Shown here: in pieces, positions 52,174 through 60,403 of the stretch | How positions within the stretch are numbered: the stretch's first letter is position 1 | Layout of the letters: every line of letters starts with the position of its first letter | Origin: CAIVAT01 sp037128705 | GTDB taxonomy: Bacteria; Bacteroidota; Bacteroidia; Bacteroidales; FEN-979 | Assembly (NCBI GenBank): GCA_037128705.1 | Contig: JBAXVX010000002.1 | Coordinates: forward strand, 62,001-126,000 | Direction: 5' to 3' | DNA length: 64,000 nucleotides | Made by a program: the position numbers and the translations under genes | Notes under the pieces: generated by a model | The model's input: the letters and a program-made list of their open reading frames with translations, nothing else | Databases searched by the model: none | What the model was told of the DNA's origin: nothing

Positions 52174-52626
52174 ATGAAGTTAAGGATTAAAGAATGGATC
52201 AGGCGATATGCCTGGGCAGAGGTATTCAGCACCCTCCTTACTTTTCTCTTCGGATGGGTCGCATCCGGTGTTACGAAGAACCCTGTATTTATGGCCTATG
52301 CAGGTACAATTGGCGCTGCAACCGGGTTTTACGGTTTCATCTTCATCAAGGATATCAGCAGCAGTTATTTAAAACATGAACCGGATACGGTCCGCGCAAA
52401 ATCCCTGCTTGTGGTGGCGTGCTTACGGAATATGGGATTTGAATTCGGCCTTGCTGAACTGCTCGATTTTTTTCTGGTCCGTCCCTTCTGTTTACTCTAC
52501 GGGCCTGTCATTTTGAATAACTATTTTTGGGGGATCCTTGCCGGGAAGACCATCGCGGATATCATCTTTTTTGCCCTTTCCATTCTCATGTTCGAGATCC
52601 GGAAAAAACATTTTCACTGGTTCTGA
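52174..52626 (+). CDS. Hypothetical four-helix membrane protein
   Basis: A 150-residue membrane protein with hydrophobic segments at about 18-32, 38-58, 80-105 and 118-140 and charged ends (MKLRIKEWIRRYAW, IRKKHFHWF). I recognise no motif. It is divergent from the arginine decarboxylase and precedes the cache-domain lipoprotein by 90 nt, but a separate promoter at 52663 suggests an independent transcript. Confidence 0.6.
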   Translation: MKLRIKEWIRRYAWAEVFSTLLTFLFGWVASGVTKNPVFMAYAGTIGAATGFYGFIFIKDISSSYLKHEPDTVRAKSLLVVACLRNMGFEFGLAELLDFFLVRPFCLLYGPVILNNYFWGILAGKTIADIIFFALSILMFEIRKKHFHWF

Positions 52627-52662
52627 CATTGGTTTTCTCTCTGAGGATTTTTTTCGGGCGGG

Positions 52663-52695
52663 TTTGAACTTCTGACCGGGAAAAAACTATATTTG
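52663..52695 (+). promoter_or_regulatory. Promoter for cache-domain lipoprotein and permease
   Basis: TTTG at 52663-52666, 21-base spacer and TATATTTG at 52688-52695. The transcript would start near 52702 and cover both 52717 and 53670. Confidence 0.75.
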
Positions 52696-52716
52696 TTATA
52701 TCATTGAGAATTCTCC

Positions 52717-53652
52717 ATGTACTCCTTTTCCGGTAAGCTGATGACACCCGTTAAAACCGTTTTTGGACTCATCCTTCTTCTGGCGTTTGCAATTTCCTGT
52801 ACCGATAAAAGGAAAAGTCTCGAACAATACGAGTTCGACGAAACAAAAAAACTGGTGGCTTTTGTTGAAGATGCGGCCGACCTCATACAGGTTAAAGGGA
52901 TTGCTGCATTCCGTGATTTCGCCCGGAAGAACAGCACATGGCAGAGCGGCAACAGATACCTGTTTGCTTATAACCTGGACGGGACCTGTATTTTTCACCC
53001 GGTTTCACCGGAGCTGATCGGGAGGAATATCATCAATATGAAAGACCTGAACGGGAAACCAGTGATTGGGGAGATCGTACAGATTGCCTCCAACACGGAA
53101 CATCCCTACGGATGGGTTCATTATCTCTGGATGGAACCGGGTGAGATCTATCCCGAATATAAAAGCTCCTACATCATGCGGGTAACCGACCCGGCCGGGC
53201 ATGTCTTTGCCATTGGCAGCGGGAATTACAACCAGAAGGCTGAAAAGATCTTTGTTTCCGACATGGTCGATTCGGCATGCATCCAACTGAAGAGAACAGG
53301 GCTGGATATGATCCCTCAGTTCCTTGATAAGTCGGGGAAATATACCTTCTATGACTCTTACATCTTTATCCTTGATGAAAAGGGGACGGCCCTTGTTGAT
53401 CCGTCGTTCCCAAGCCTGAGCGGCCGTAAACTGGTGAATCTGAAAGATGCCATTGGCAAACCCATTGTATTGGAGATGATCGAGAAGCTGACAACAAAGC
53501 AAACGGCATGGCTTTCTTACATGTCGAAGAGCCCCGATGAGAACAAACCGGTCAAAAAACTCGCTTACATCCGAAAGATTTACATCAACAATAAAGGCTA
53601 TATCGTCGGATCTTCCATCCGGCTCGAAAAACCGGTATGGCTTAAGATCTGA
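52717..53652 (+). CDS. Lipoprotein with two cache-type sensory domains
   Basis: A 311-residue lipoprotein with a signal peptide and lipobox FAISC. Start may be Met1 or Met9 (MTPVKTVFG). The mature part has two repeats typical of single-cache domains: FVEDAADLIQVKGIAAFRDF with YLFAYNLDGTCIFHPVSPELIGRNI, and then IPQFLDKSGKYTFYDSYIF with ILDEKGTALVDPSFPSLSGRKL. Such domains bind small molecules in the periplasm. There is no kinase domain attached, so it may be a binding component of the permease encoded 17 nt downstream or a free sensor. Confidence 0.75.
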   Translation: MYSFSGKLMTPVKTVFGLILLLAFAISCTDKRKSLEQYEFDETKKLVAFVEDAADLIQVKGIAAFRDFARKNSTWQSGNRYLFAYNLDGTCIFHPVSPELIGRNIINMKDLNGKPVIGEIVQIASNTEHPYGWVHYLWMEPGEIYPEYKSSYIMRVTDPAGHVFAIGSGNYNQKAEKIFVSDMVDSACIQLKRTGLDMIPQFLDKSGKYTFYDSYIFILDEKGTALVDPSFPSLSGRKLVNLKDAIGKPIVLEMIEKLTTKQTAWLSYMSKSPDENKPVKKLAYIRKIYINNKGYIVGSSIRLEKPVWLKI

Positions 53653-53669
53653 TCTCAAAACAAGGCAGC

Positions 53670-55031
53670 ATGGCTACACCTCCAAAAGGCATGATCTATG
53701 GCGTTGATGACAAACCACCTTTCTTTGTCACGATTTTGCTTGGATTACAGCATATTTTCACCATGTCAAGCATGCTGGTGCTCCCGGTCGTGATCGTCCA
53801 GGAGATCGGCGGGAGTTTCCTGGAGATAAACAGCGTGGTATCTTTTTCTATGATTGCAGCCGGTTTTGGGACGATCCTCCAGTCTTTGAAAAGAGGCCCC
53901 ATCGGATCGGGTTACCTCTGCCCGAATCTCTGCGGCCCGTCGTACATGGCAGTCTCCCTTGAAGCGGGCTGGCTGGGTGGACTGCCGTTAATGCATGGCA
54001 TGATCATGTTGTCGGGACTGGCCGAGATGGCGTTCGCACAGGTCATCCCCAAACTGAAGAAACTCTTTCCCCCGGAGATTACCGGACTGGTTGTCATCAT
54101 GGTTGGCGTCGCACTGATCCCGCTGGGGGTATCAAGATTCATTGGTGTGGAATACTCCGGCGACTCGATCGAACCGCCCAAGATTATCATTGCATGCATC
54201 ACCCTGTGTGTGATGATTGGACTCAACATCTGGGGCAAAGGCAAAATCAGGCTTTACGGCGTGCTCATCGGCATCATTGTGGGATATCTCCTCTCCCTGG
54301 CCGTAGGCCTGATCGGCTCAGCTGAAATAAAACAGGTATCGCAGACCCCTCTTTTTTCATTGCCCGGCCAGGGTGTGAAAATGTTCAGGTATGCCTTCGA
54401 TCCCTCGCTCATCATTCCCTTTATCCTGATCTCGATCATCCAGTGTCTGAAATCGTTCGGGAACATCATCACCTGCCAGAAACTCAGTGATGACGACTGG
54501 AAGGAACCTGACTTGAAAAACGTGGGTAAAGGATTGATGGCTTCGGGTATCAGTGTCTTTACCTGCGGACTCCTGGGCGGGGTGGCCACCGACACTTCAG
54601 CAAGCAACGTGGGGCTTTCGGCTGCAACCGGCGCAAACAGCAGGGTCATTGCCTGGAGCGCAGGAGGGATCTTCATCCTTCTGGGATTTCTGCCGAAAAT
54701 GGCTGCATTGTTCACCATCATGCCTCAGCCGGTGATGGGCGCCATCGTGGTTTTTGTGACCTGCTTTATGCTCATTTCCGGAATGCAGATCATTCTTTCC
54801 AACCCGATCTCAACACGCATGATCTTCATCATCGGGATTTCCATGATCTTTGGATTGAGTGCAGATATCTCTTCCTCGCTGTTCTTCACAGTCCCGTCAT
54901 GGCTGGTGCCGATATGCTCTTCATCACTCACCGTCTCTACCCTGCTGGCCGTAATATTGAACCAGATCTTTGTCGTCCATGACCATCAGCCGGCAAAGAC
55001 AGCTGAAAAAGCTGTTAAACCGCATGCTTAG
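53670..55031 (+). CDS. Nucleobase permease, NCS2 (xanthine/uracil) family
   Basis: A 453-residue membrane protein with about 13-14 hydrophobic segments. Typical NCS2 features are LLGLQHIFTM in the first helix, GPIGSGYLCPNLCGPSYM, PPEITGLVVIMVGVALIPLG and a C-terminal VFVTCFMLISGMQII block. NCS2 proteins import xanthine, uric acid or uracil using a proton or sodium gradient; which base is not clear. It follows the cache-domain lipoprotein and has the same promoter. It converges on the gene at 55052. Confidence 0.88.
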   Translation: MATPPKGMIYGVDDKPPFFVTILLGLQHIFTMSSMLVLPVVIVQEIGGSFLEINSVVSFSMIAAGFGTILQSLKRGPIGSGYLCPNLCGPSYMAVSLEAGWLGGLPLMHGMIMLSGLAEMAFAQVIPKLKKLFPPEITGLVVIMVGVALIPLGVSRFIGVEYSGDSIEPPKIIIACITLCVMIGLNIWGKGKIRLYGVLIGIIVGYLLSLAVGLIGSAEIKQVSQTPLFSLPGQGVKMFRYAFDPSLIIPFILISIIQCLKSFGNIITCQKLSDDDWKEPDLKNVGKGLMASGISVFTCGLLGGVATDTSASNVGLSAATGANSRVIAWSAGGIFILLGFLPKMAALFTIMPQPVMGAIVVFVTCFMLISGMQIILSNPISTRMIFIIGISMIFGLSADISSSLFFTVPSWLVPICSSSLTVSTLLAVILNQIFVVHDHQPAKTAEKAVKPHA

Positions 55032-55051
55032 GCCGGGAAGGAAAAGAAAAC

Positions 55052-55960
55052 TCATACACTCTCCATCGCCATCTTCTCGTAATAATTGTGCACGAACAGG
55101 ATGGCAACGCCAAACAACACAGCCACCACTATCAGGATCGTATTTAATAACCCCTCGGCACCAAATGACAGTTTTATCAGGATCGTGGAAATGATGAAGC
55201 CTGAATTCCTGATTACCTTATGGAATTTGTCGGTGTGTAAAAAGGAGATCAGAAGCAATAAAACATCCGTGAGAATCAGAACGGTAAAAAATTCATTGAA
55301 AAATATGGTATTGATGTCTTTGAAGGAATAGACGATCTGGTCGATTGAAAAAAAACTTCCTTGCACCCAGCGGCTTAAACCGGTGATGGCCAGGATTAAA
55401 AATATCGGGATTAAACACATGGCAATGATCTTTTTCAGCCTGATGAATCTCACGATCTCCGGCAAAAGTTGTATCTTTTTTTCCTGAACCTTCTCTTTCT
55501 GCTCATTGAGCCTGTAAAAAAGAAAAATCAAAACAAATAAAAAGATTGTTGCGATCAGGTCGTAGGTAAACTTGAGATTATTGTTTACCCTAAACCAGTC
55601 GGCCGTGAATTCCAGGTTGGCCAGGTCTTTAAAAATACCCCTGATCAGGATCAAAGTGATGATTTCATACTGCTTCCCTATGTAGATCGTGGTTGACTTG
55701 GGCAGGTAATAGACCAGCAGGTAGACTTCGTAGATCAATATGAAAGAAAAGGGGGTATAAATGGCAGCAATCGGATTCCTGAAAAGATTGGAGTAGTTTT
55801 TCAGTTCAATGATATTAAAATTGACCATTGCCACCAGTGTCAAATGAAGGATAAAGGTTATGATCGCAACGGATATAATGATCACCTCACTTTTACCCCT
55901 TATTTTTTCAGAAAGAAGCCTGGAATAAAAAAAATTGAATACCGTTTCGCCTTTCGTCAT
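55052..55960 (-). CDS. Multi-helix membrane protein, hypothetical
   Basis: A 302-residue protein with about seven hydrophobic segments (IISVAIITFILHLTLVAMV, PFSFILIYEVYLLVYYLP, TIFLFVLIFLFYRL, LIPIFLILAITGLSRW, FTVLILTDVLLLLISFL). The middle carries a charged loop (NEQKEKVQEKKIQL). No family is recognised. A TATCTTTG box lies 40 nt upstream. Confidence 0.65.
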   Translation of the reverse strand: MTKGETVFNFFYSRLLSEKIRGKSEVIIISVAIITFILHLTLVAMVNFNIIELKNYSNLFRNPIAAIYTPFSFILIYEVYLLVYYLPKSTTIYIGKQYEIITLILIRGIFKDLANLEFTADWFRVNNNLKFTYDLIATIFLFVLIFLFYRLNEQKEKVQEKKIQLLPEIVRFIRLKKIIAMCLIPIFLILAITGLSRWVQGSFFSIDQIVYSFKDINTIFFNEFFTVLILTDVLLLLISFLHTDKFHKVIRNSGFIISTILIKLSFGAEGLLNTILIVVAVLFGVAILFVHNYYEKMAMESV

Positions 55961-56000
55961 CGGTGGAACATTTTATAAGGCCATGAATACTAAAAGCATC

Positions 56001-56008
56001 CAAAGATA
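56001..56008 (-). promoter_or_regulatory. -7 box for 55960 gene
   Basis: TATCTTTG on the minus strand; -33 TTG not at the usual distance. Confidence 0.4.
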
Positions 56009-56093
56009 CTGTTTTTATCACCGGCGAAAAAAAAGGCAAATTGAAAATCGTCAGGGGAGCTGATCCCTCCTGGCAAAGGATTGGAAAGCTTTA

Positions 56094-56621
56094 CTATTTC
56101 CCAAAATAGGTTATGCTGCTGAAAGCTTCAGGCTTTTCACGCCAGGTTGCTCTTGTGGCCATCTCATTCAGAACCCCAACCCGCTTGTTTTCGGAGTCGT
56201 ATATTTTTGTTCCCTCAAAAGTATTCGAATCGGTTCCATAAACATGCAGTGACACCGACATCTCTTTCCCGGGATTTTTGATGGAGTGGATGTCATTTAC
56301 CGAAACATTCAATATATCGCCGGGGTGGCCTATATTACTGGCGAGGAGTTCAAGCTTTGAACCATCAAATGAATAGCGTTCCTCGGTAACTGAACCCTTC
56401 AGAACCTTAACCCTTCCGATGCTGCCGCCATGATCGTGAAGCGCCGTTGCTGCACCCGGGCCCCACAACATCAAAATGACCATGCATGCTCCTTTATAAA
56501 CAGGGATCCTGTAATATTCATCTTCGGTGAGCGGATCAGGTATTCCCGGTGGTACGAATGAACGGTAATCATCCCAGCTCCCCTGATGAAACTTATTGCA
56601 TATTTCTTCGAAATTTTCCAT
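56094..56621 (-). CDS. Cysteine dioxygenase type I
   Basis: A 175-residue cupin, taken from ATG 56621 because the promoter TATTTTTG at 56636-56643 places transcription start downstream of the earlier in-frame ATG at 56648. It oxidises L-cysteine to cysteine sulfinate with O2 and Fe(II). The iron-binding residues are His62 and His64 in ALHDHGGS and His112 in IHSIKN, matching the HxH...H pattern of the family. The position of the mammalian Cys that forms the Cys-Tyr cross-link is Gly, as in other bacterial members. It stands alone, with no sulfur-metabolism genes beside it. Confidence 0.8.
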   Translation of the reverse strand: MENFEEICNKFHQGSWDDYRSFVPPGIPDPLTEDEYYRIPVYKGACMVILMLWGPGAATALHDHGGSIGRVKVLKGSVTEERYSFDGSKLELLASNIGHPGDILNVSVNDIHSIKNPGKEMSVSLHVYGTDSNTFEGTKIYDSENKRVGVLNEMATRATWREKPEAFSSITYFGK

Positions 56622-56635
56622 TTTCTGATTTTTCA

Positions 56636-56643
56636 CAAAAATA
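56636..56643 (-). promoter_or_regulatory. -7 box for cysteine dioxygenase
   Basis: TATTTTTG on the minus strand, 15 nt before ATG 56621; it decides the start. Confidence 0.45.
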
Positions 56644-56740
56644 TACAATACCTCAACCGATTCTGGGGTCGTGGGTATTCAATATTGTAGTCTGCATCCT
56701 AAAATATTTCATACTCCAAAGGGAACAGACAGTCACCACA

Positions 56741-57430
56741 TCAGAACTTTCCAAATTTCAGGGCAACCACGGCGTTGAAATTGTTTATCAGGCCGGCACT
56801 TGTCTGCATCAGGTCAAGGTCAGGAGTATAACGATAGGTTACCCCTGCATCAAGCTGCATGAATTTAAGCAGGTTAAGTTCAACCATCACCCCGGGTTCC
56901 ACCACAAAGAACGCATCCGAGTCAAGCGTGGTCCCGTTATTATTGTTATAATCCTGGTAATCTTTGTTGTGCATCTGCCAGGTATTATATACAAGTCCTC
57001 CCCCCCCGATCAGGATGGGAAAATTGATATGTACCGGAGAAGTGGAAAACACTTTGAATTCAAATTTTACACCACCATATCCGCCATAAAGATAAGCCCC
57101 TGAAGGAGCGCCGAGTGGACCATCAAGGTCGTACCAGAGGTTCCCGGAGTTTAGAATTCCTTTGGCACTTAATCCAACCGAGAAAAAATGGTTGATGATC
57201 ACTCCCAGGCTAAGACCGCCTAAAAAGACATCTCTTCCCTGGAATTGCGTATAGGCGCCTTCGGGACTGATATAATATCCGATTTTCAGGCGATGATTTG
57301 AATGTTTGAAGAGGGTTTTAATTTCACCATCATCTTTTTTTGCAGGCGATTGGGTTGAAGTGTTCTCCTGGGCAAAAACAGGAATCACCTGGCTTAAAAC
57401 CAGGATCAGGGCTAACAGAACTTTTTTCAT
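56741..57430 (-). CDS. Outer-membrane beta-barrel protein, hypothetical
   Basis: A 229-residue exported protein with signal peptide (LLALILVLSQVIPVFAQ). The rest is made of alternating strands and Gly/Tyr-rich turns (HRLKIGYYISPEGAYTQF, GGLSLGVIINHFFSVGLSAK, AYLYGGYGGVKFEFKVF) and ends in FNAVVALKFGKF with a terminal Phe. This is a porin- or OmpW-like architecture, but no particular family is recognised. A TATATTTG box lies 20 nt upstream. Confidence 0.7.
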   Translation of the reverse strand: MKKVLLALILVLSQVIPVFAQENTSTQSPAKKDDGEIKTLFKHSNHRLKIGYYISPEGAYTQFQGRDVFLGGLSLGVIINHFFSVGLSAKGILNSGNLWYDLDGPLGAPSGAYLYGGYGGVKFEFKVFSTSPVHINFPILIGGGGLVYNTWQMHNKDYQDYNNNNGTTLDSDAFFVVEPGVMVELNLLKFMQLDAGVTYRYTPDLDLMQTSAGLINNFNAVVALKFGKF

Positions 57431-57449
57431 GGGAAAGGAATAGTTTAAA

Positions 57450-57457
57450 CAAATATA
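57450..57457 (-). promoter_or_regulatory. -7 box for 57430 gene
   Basis: TATATTTG on the minus strand, 19 nt before the start codon at 57430; -33 element weak. Confidence 0.45.
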
Positions 57458-57487
57458 ATTGATTTATCCGACCGGCACTAATAAATA

Positions 57488-58234
57488 TTAACATTTCAAT
57501 TCTTTCCCTTTTACATACGCAACATCCAGATATTTTTTTCTTGTCTCCGGGCTGACCGCTAAAATGGAATGAAAATAAATATGATCAACAGTTTCAATGC
57601 CCGGATATTTCAGGCTCCAATCATCAATTGTTTTTTCCATGGCTGATTTAAATCCCTTTTCCCTGTAAACTTTTTCGTTAAAGAACGTAGGTTGCATAAT
57701 CACTGCCTTTTTAATTTTCAGTAAGGGTATCCGGCCATCAGGGTCACCTTTCCAGCCGTCTTCATTTAATTTGTAAGCGAATCCGTAGGTTAAAACCCTT
57801 TCCATCCATCCTTTTACCAGTGCCGGAAAGTGCATCCAGAAAACCTGGGTGATAAAAACCAGCACATCGGCCTCCGCTACTTTCTTTTGTTGACATAAAA
57901 CATCTTTTGGTTTTTGAGAATTAATCAGCTTGATCAGGTCATCATCGGTCTTGTTTTTAATATACCATTTTGCAATGAACCGCTTGACCGGTCCGCCGGC
58001 AAGTCCGACAATCATGGCTCTCATGTCCATTTGCTGAAAAAGTTCCCTGGGCATGTCTGCATCCACGAAAAATGCTGAATCCATGTCCTGAAAAACAGGA
58101 TTGAACTTCGTTTTGTACAAATCGACAATCTCGTACAGATGTCCCGCCTCCCTGAGGCCCCTGACAAAATTGTCAAGAACTGCTTTTGTAAAGGACATCG
58201 GGTTTGGATGTGCATAAATGATTAATACTTTCAT
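57488..58234 (-). CDS. NAD(P)H:quinone reductase / flavodoxin-fold family
   Basis: A 248-residue cytoplasmic protein. The flavodoxin-like fold of the KefF/MdaB/NQO1 family is seen in VLIIYAHPNPMSFTKAV, then VDLYKTKFNPVFQ, and the mid-chain ADVLVFITQVFWMHFPALVKGWMERVL, where the aromatic residues bind flavin. It probably reduces quinones or other electrophiles with two electrons from NAD(P)H. It is 11 nt downstream of the membrane methyltransferase-like gene at 58246 and forms an operon with it. Confidence 0.83.
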   Translation of the reverse strand: MKVLIIYAHPNPMSFTKAVLDNFVRGLREAGHLYEIVDLYKTKFNPVFQDMDSAFFVDADMPRELFQQMDMRAMIVGLAGGPVKRFIAKWYIKNKTDDDLIKLINSQKPKDVLCQQKKVAEADVLVFITQVFWMHFPALVKGWMERVLTYGFAYKLNEDGWKGDPDGRIPLLKIKKAVIMQPTFFNEKVYREKGFKSAMEKTIDDWSLKYPGIETVDHIYFHSILAVSPETRKKYLDVAYVKGKELKC

Positions 58235-58245
58235 GGTTGTGATTT

Positions 58246-58815
58246 TTAAAATGAAAGATATCTGTTGACTCTTTTTGCATATGCTCTGTATTCGTCACCA
58301 TATTGGGAGGTGAGGAATTGTTCTTCTTTGATCATAATAAAATGATGGATGATCCACGCACCAATAAATGCCAGGATATTGATATAATTTGGATTTAAAA
58401 GACAGGAGGAGAAGAGGATGAAAATAAATCCCAAATAAAATGGATGGCGGCTGATAGAATAAATGCCCTTTGTCTGGAGTTTGTGATTTTCGGAAGAGGA
58501 TAAACCAAAAACCAAATCCGTATTCAGTCTGAAGGTGGAAAGAAATAATATGACAGTTCCGGTAATTAAAAAGGCCAATGCGATAATATCAATTAGTTCA
58601 ACAGGTATAAAAATTCTATAAACATCAATTTTTAGCCCTTTCAGGAGCAGAAATGTCAGGTTTACGACTACCAGCATTTTTGCAAGAAGAAAAAAGAACA
58701 CAGGAATGGGGGGGCGACCGAAAATTTGTTGTTTTGTAACGATTGACCGGCCAACAACGACTGTTATTAAAAGGATTAATAACAGGGAGGTAATTAAAAC
58801 GATGGTTGAAATCAT
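58246..58815 (-). CDS. ICMT/PEMT-like membrane methyltransferase
   Basis: A 189-residue membrane protein with about five hydrophobic segments. The C-terminal SISRHPFYLGFIFIL and EEQFLTSQYGDEYRAYAKRV are typical of the isoprenylcysteine carboxyl methyltransferase/phospholipid methyltransferase family (RHP...G and E...Y.R motifs), which binds SAM at the membrane interface. It sits just upstream of the quinone reductase gene. The exact substrate is unknown. Confidence 0.78.
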   Translation of the reverse strand: MISTIVLITSLLLILLITVVVGRSIVTKQQIFGRPPIPVFFFLLAKMLVVVNLTFLLLKGLKIDVYRIFIPVELIDIIALAFLITGTVILFLSTFRLNTDLVFGLSSSENHKLQTKGIYSISRHPFYLGFIFILFSSCLLNPNYINILAFIGAWIIHHFIMIKEEQFLTSQYGDEYRAYAKRVNRYLSF

Positions 58816-59045
58816 ATCGGTGAGTTAATAATTGTTAATATTCATTTGTTTTCAGATCCATGGTTCGGTTTGTATTTGTAATACCATCAAAATATCCAAT
58901 TTTTTCGCTCTTGCTTTAATGTATTTGAATCTCCGAAACGCTGCCTGTCCTCAACGGAACACTGAAATCCGGCCAGGAGGGGACCGCCGATGAGGGTGGC
59001 AGTAAACAGTTGTTTTATACTGAAAAGACCCGGTTTGAACATGTT

Positions 59046-60317
59046 TTACTGATCGGGTTGACTGTTACACATACTGAGCTTTAGTAAAAACATATCATGC
59101 CCTTCAGGCTTTTCGATACTTTTAAACAGGTTGCCTCCTGTATTGCCGGAGTGGTATATATTTCCCGTATGATCGATACAAACTCCCTTGCCGCACGTTC
59201 CTCCGTTTTTTCCGTTAGCTGTATAATTATTAACCCATAGCAGCCTTCCCTCTTTTGAATACATCCGCACAAAGGATTGGCAGGAGGGCCAGTGCTGGCA
59301 GCCACTTACAACGATATTCCCGGATGTCCTTTCATTTAAAGCCATTCCATTGATTCCATCCCATTTCTCTGTGCCAAATTGTTGGGTCCAGATGATCCCG
59401 AAGTTCTTGTCGAATTTCGATAAAAAGCTGTCTCCCTCACCCAGATTTTTACTGTCAAGATCTCCGCCAGTACTGCCCCCGATATAGATGTTTTCCTCTT
59501 TATCAACTGTTATATGGCTCGCCATATCAAACCCGGCTGTTCCAAACTGGAATAATTTTACCTGTTCCCCTTTATCATTGAATTTCCCGATAAATGCATC
59601 CAGGCTGCCTTTGTTTTTGGCTGCCAGGTCTCCGAAGGTATACCCGCACACATAAATATCTGTGCCGTCTCCCGTTATTCCCTGGCACTCATCCCCCTTC
59701 GGGGTTCCGAATTGCTTCGTCCAGAGGATATTGCCTTTGCCATCCAGTTTCAGCAGAACGCAATCCGCACCGCCATACGACAATTGATCCATGGTTCCCC
59801 TGGTCGCTGCTGATAAATAAATATAACCCTGATTATCCACATATACCATGTTCCCGACATCGGTGCTGTCACTGCCGAATTGTTTCTGCCATTCAAGATT
59901 GCCATTGGTGTCAAATTTGGCAACTACAATATCTTCCTTTCCGTAGTTCTTCTCACCGAACACGCCATTTGTGCACCCGGTTACATAGGCATTTCCAGCC
60001 TGGTCCAGCGTTATCCAGTTGATGAGATCATCTTCGGCTGTTCCAAATTGTTTTGTCCAGATTGTATTTCCCGCGCTGTCGCATTTAGAGACAAATCCAT
60101 CCGTTTTGCCATAAGACTGACCTGCAAGAGCCCCACTCGTATTACCGGCTATGTATACATTCCCGGATTTATCAGCTACCGGGTTAAAGGCCACGCCATC
60201 CTTAACTGAACCAAATTGTTTTCCGTAGATAAAATTGGTTTGTGAATCGACATCATTTGTAAAACAAATGAACAGGGATACAATAAGCATCCCTTTGATT
60301 TTGATTAAATCTTTCAT
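59046..60317 (-). CDS. Secreted SBBP-type beta-propeller protein
   Basis: A 423-residue protein from the start at 60317 (MKDLIKIKGMLIVSLFICF), which gives a signal peptide; the open frame reaches 60443 but overlaps the end of the next gene. Repeats of about 50-57 residues occur about six to seven times with the pattern GNVYIAGNTSGAL, YGKTDGFVSKCDSAGN and IWTKQFGTAEDD; the phrase KQFG or QFG recurs six times. These are SBBP repeats that form beta-propellers. There is no enzyme motif. The C-terminus ends in LSMCNSQPDQ rather than a sorting domain. It is likely exported and may bind other molecules. Confidence 0.8.
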   Translation of the reverse strand: MKDLIKIKGMLIVSLFICFTNDVDSQTNFIYGKQFGSVKDGVAFNPVADKSGNVYIAGNTSGALAGQSYGKTDGFVSKCDSAGNTIWTKQFGTAEDDLINWITLDQAGNAYVTGCTNGVFGEKNYGKEDIVVAKFDTNGNLEWQKQFGSDSTDVGNMVYVDNQGYIYLSAATRGTMDQLSYGGADCVLLKLDGKGNILWTKQFGTPKGDECQGITGDGTDIYVCGYTFGDLAAKNKGSLDAFIGKFNDKGEQVKLFQFGTAGFDMASHITVDKEENIYIGGSTGGDLDSKNLGEGDSFLSKFDKNFGIIWTQQFGTEKWDGINGMALNERTSGNIVVSGCQHWPSCQSFVRMYSKEGRLLWVNNYTANGKNGGTCGKGVCIDHTGNIYHSGNTGGNLFKSIEKPEGHDMFLLKLSMCNSQPDQ

Positions 60318-60403
60318 GTTATGTATCCTTATCGGCCACCCTGGTAATAAATCTGCAAGAAATATCAATGTCAATAAAAAACATGTAAAACAAAAGCAGA
60401 AAG

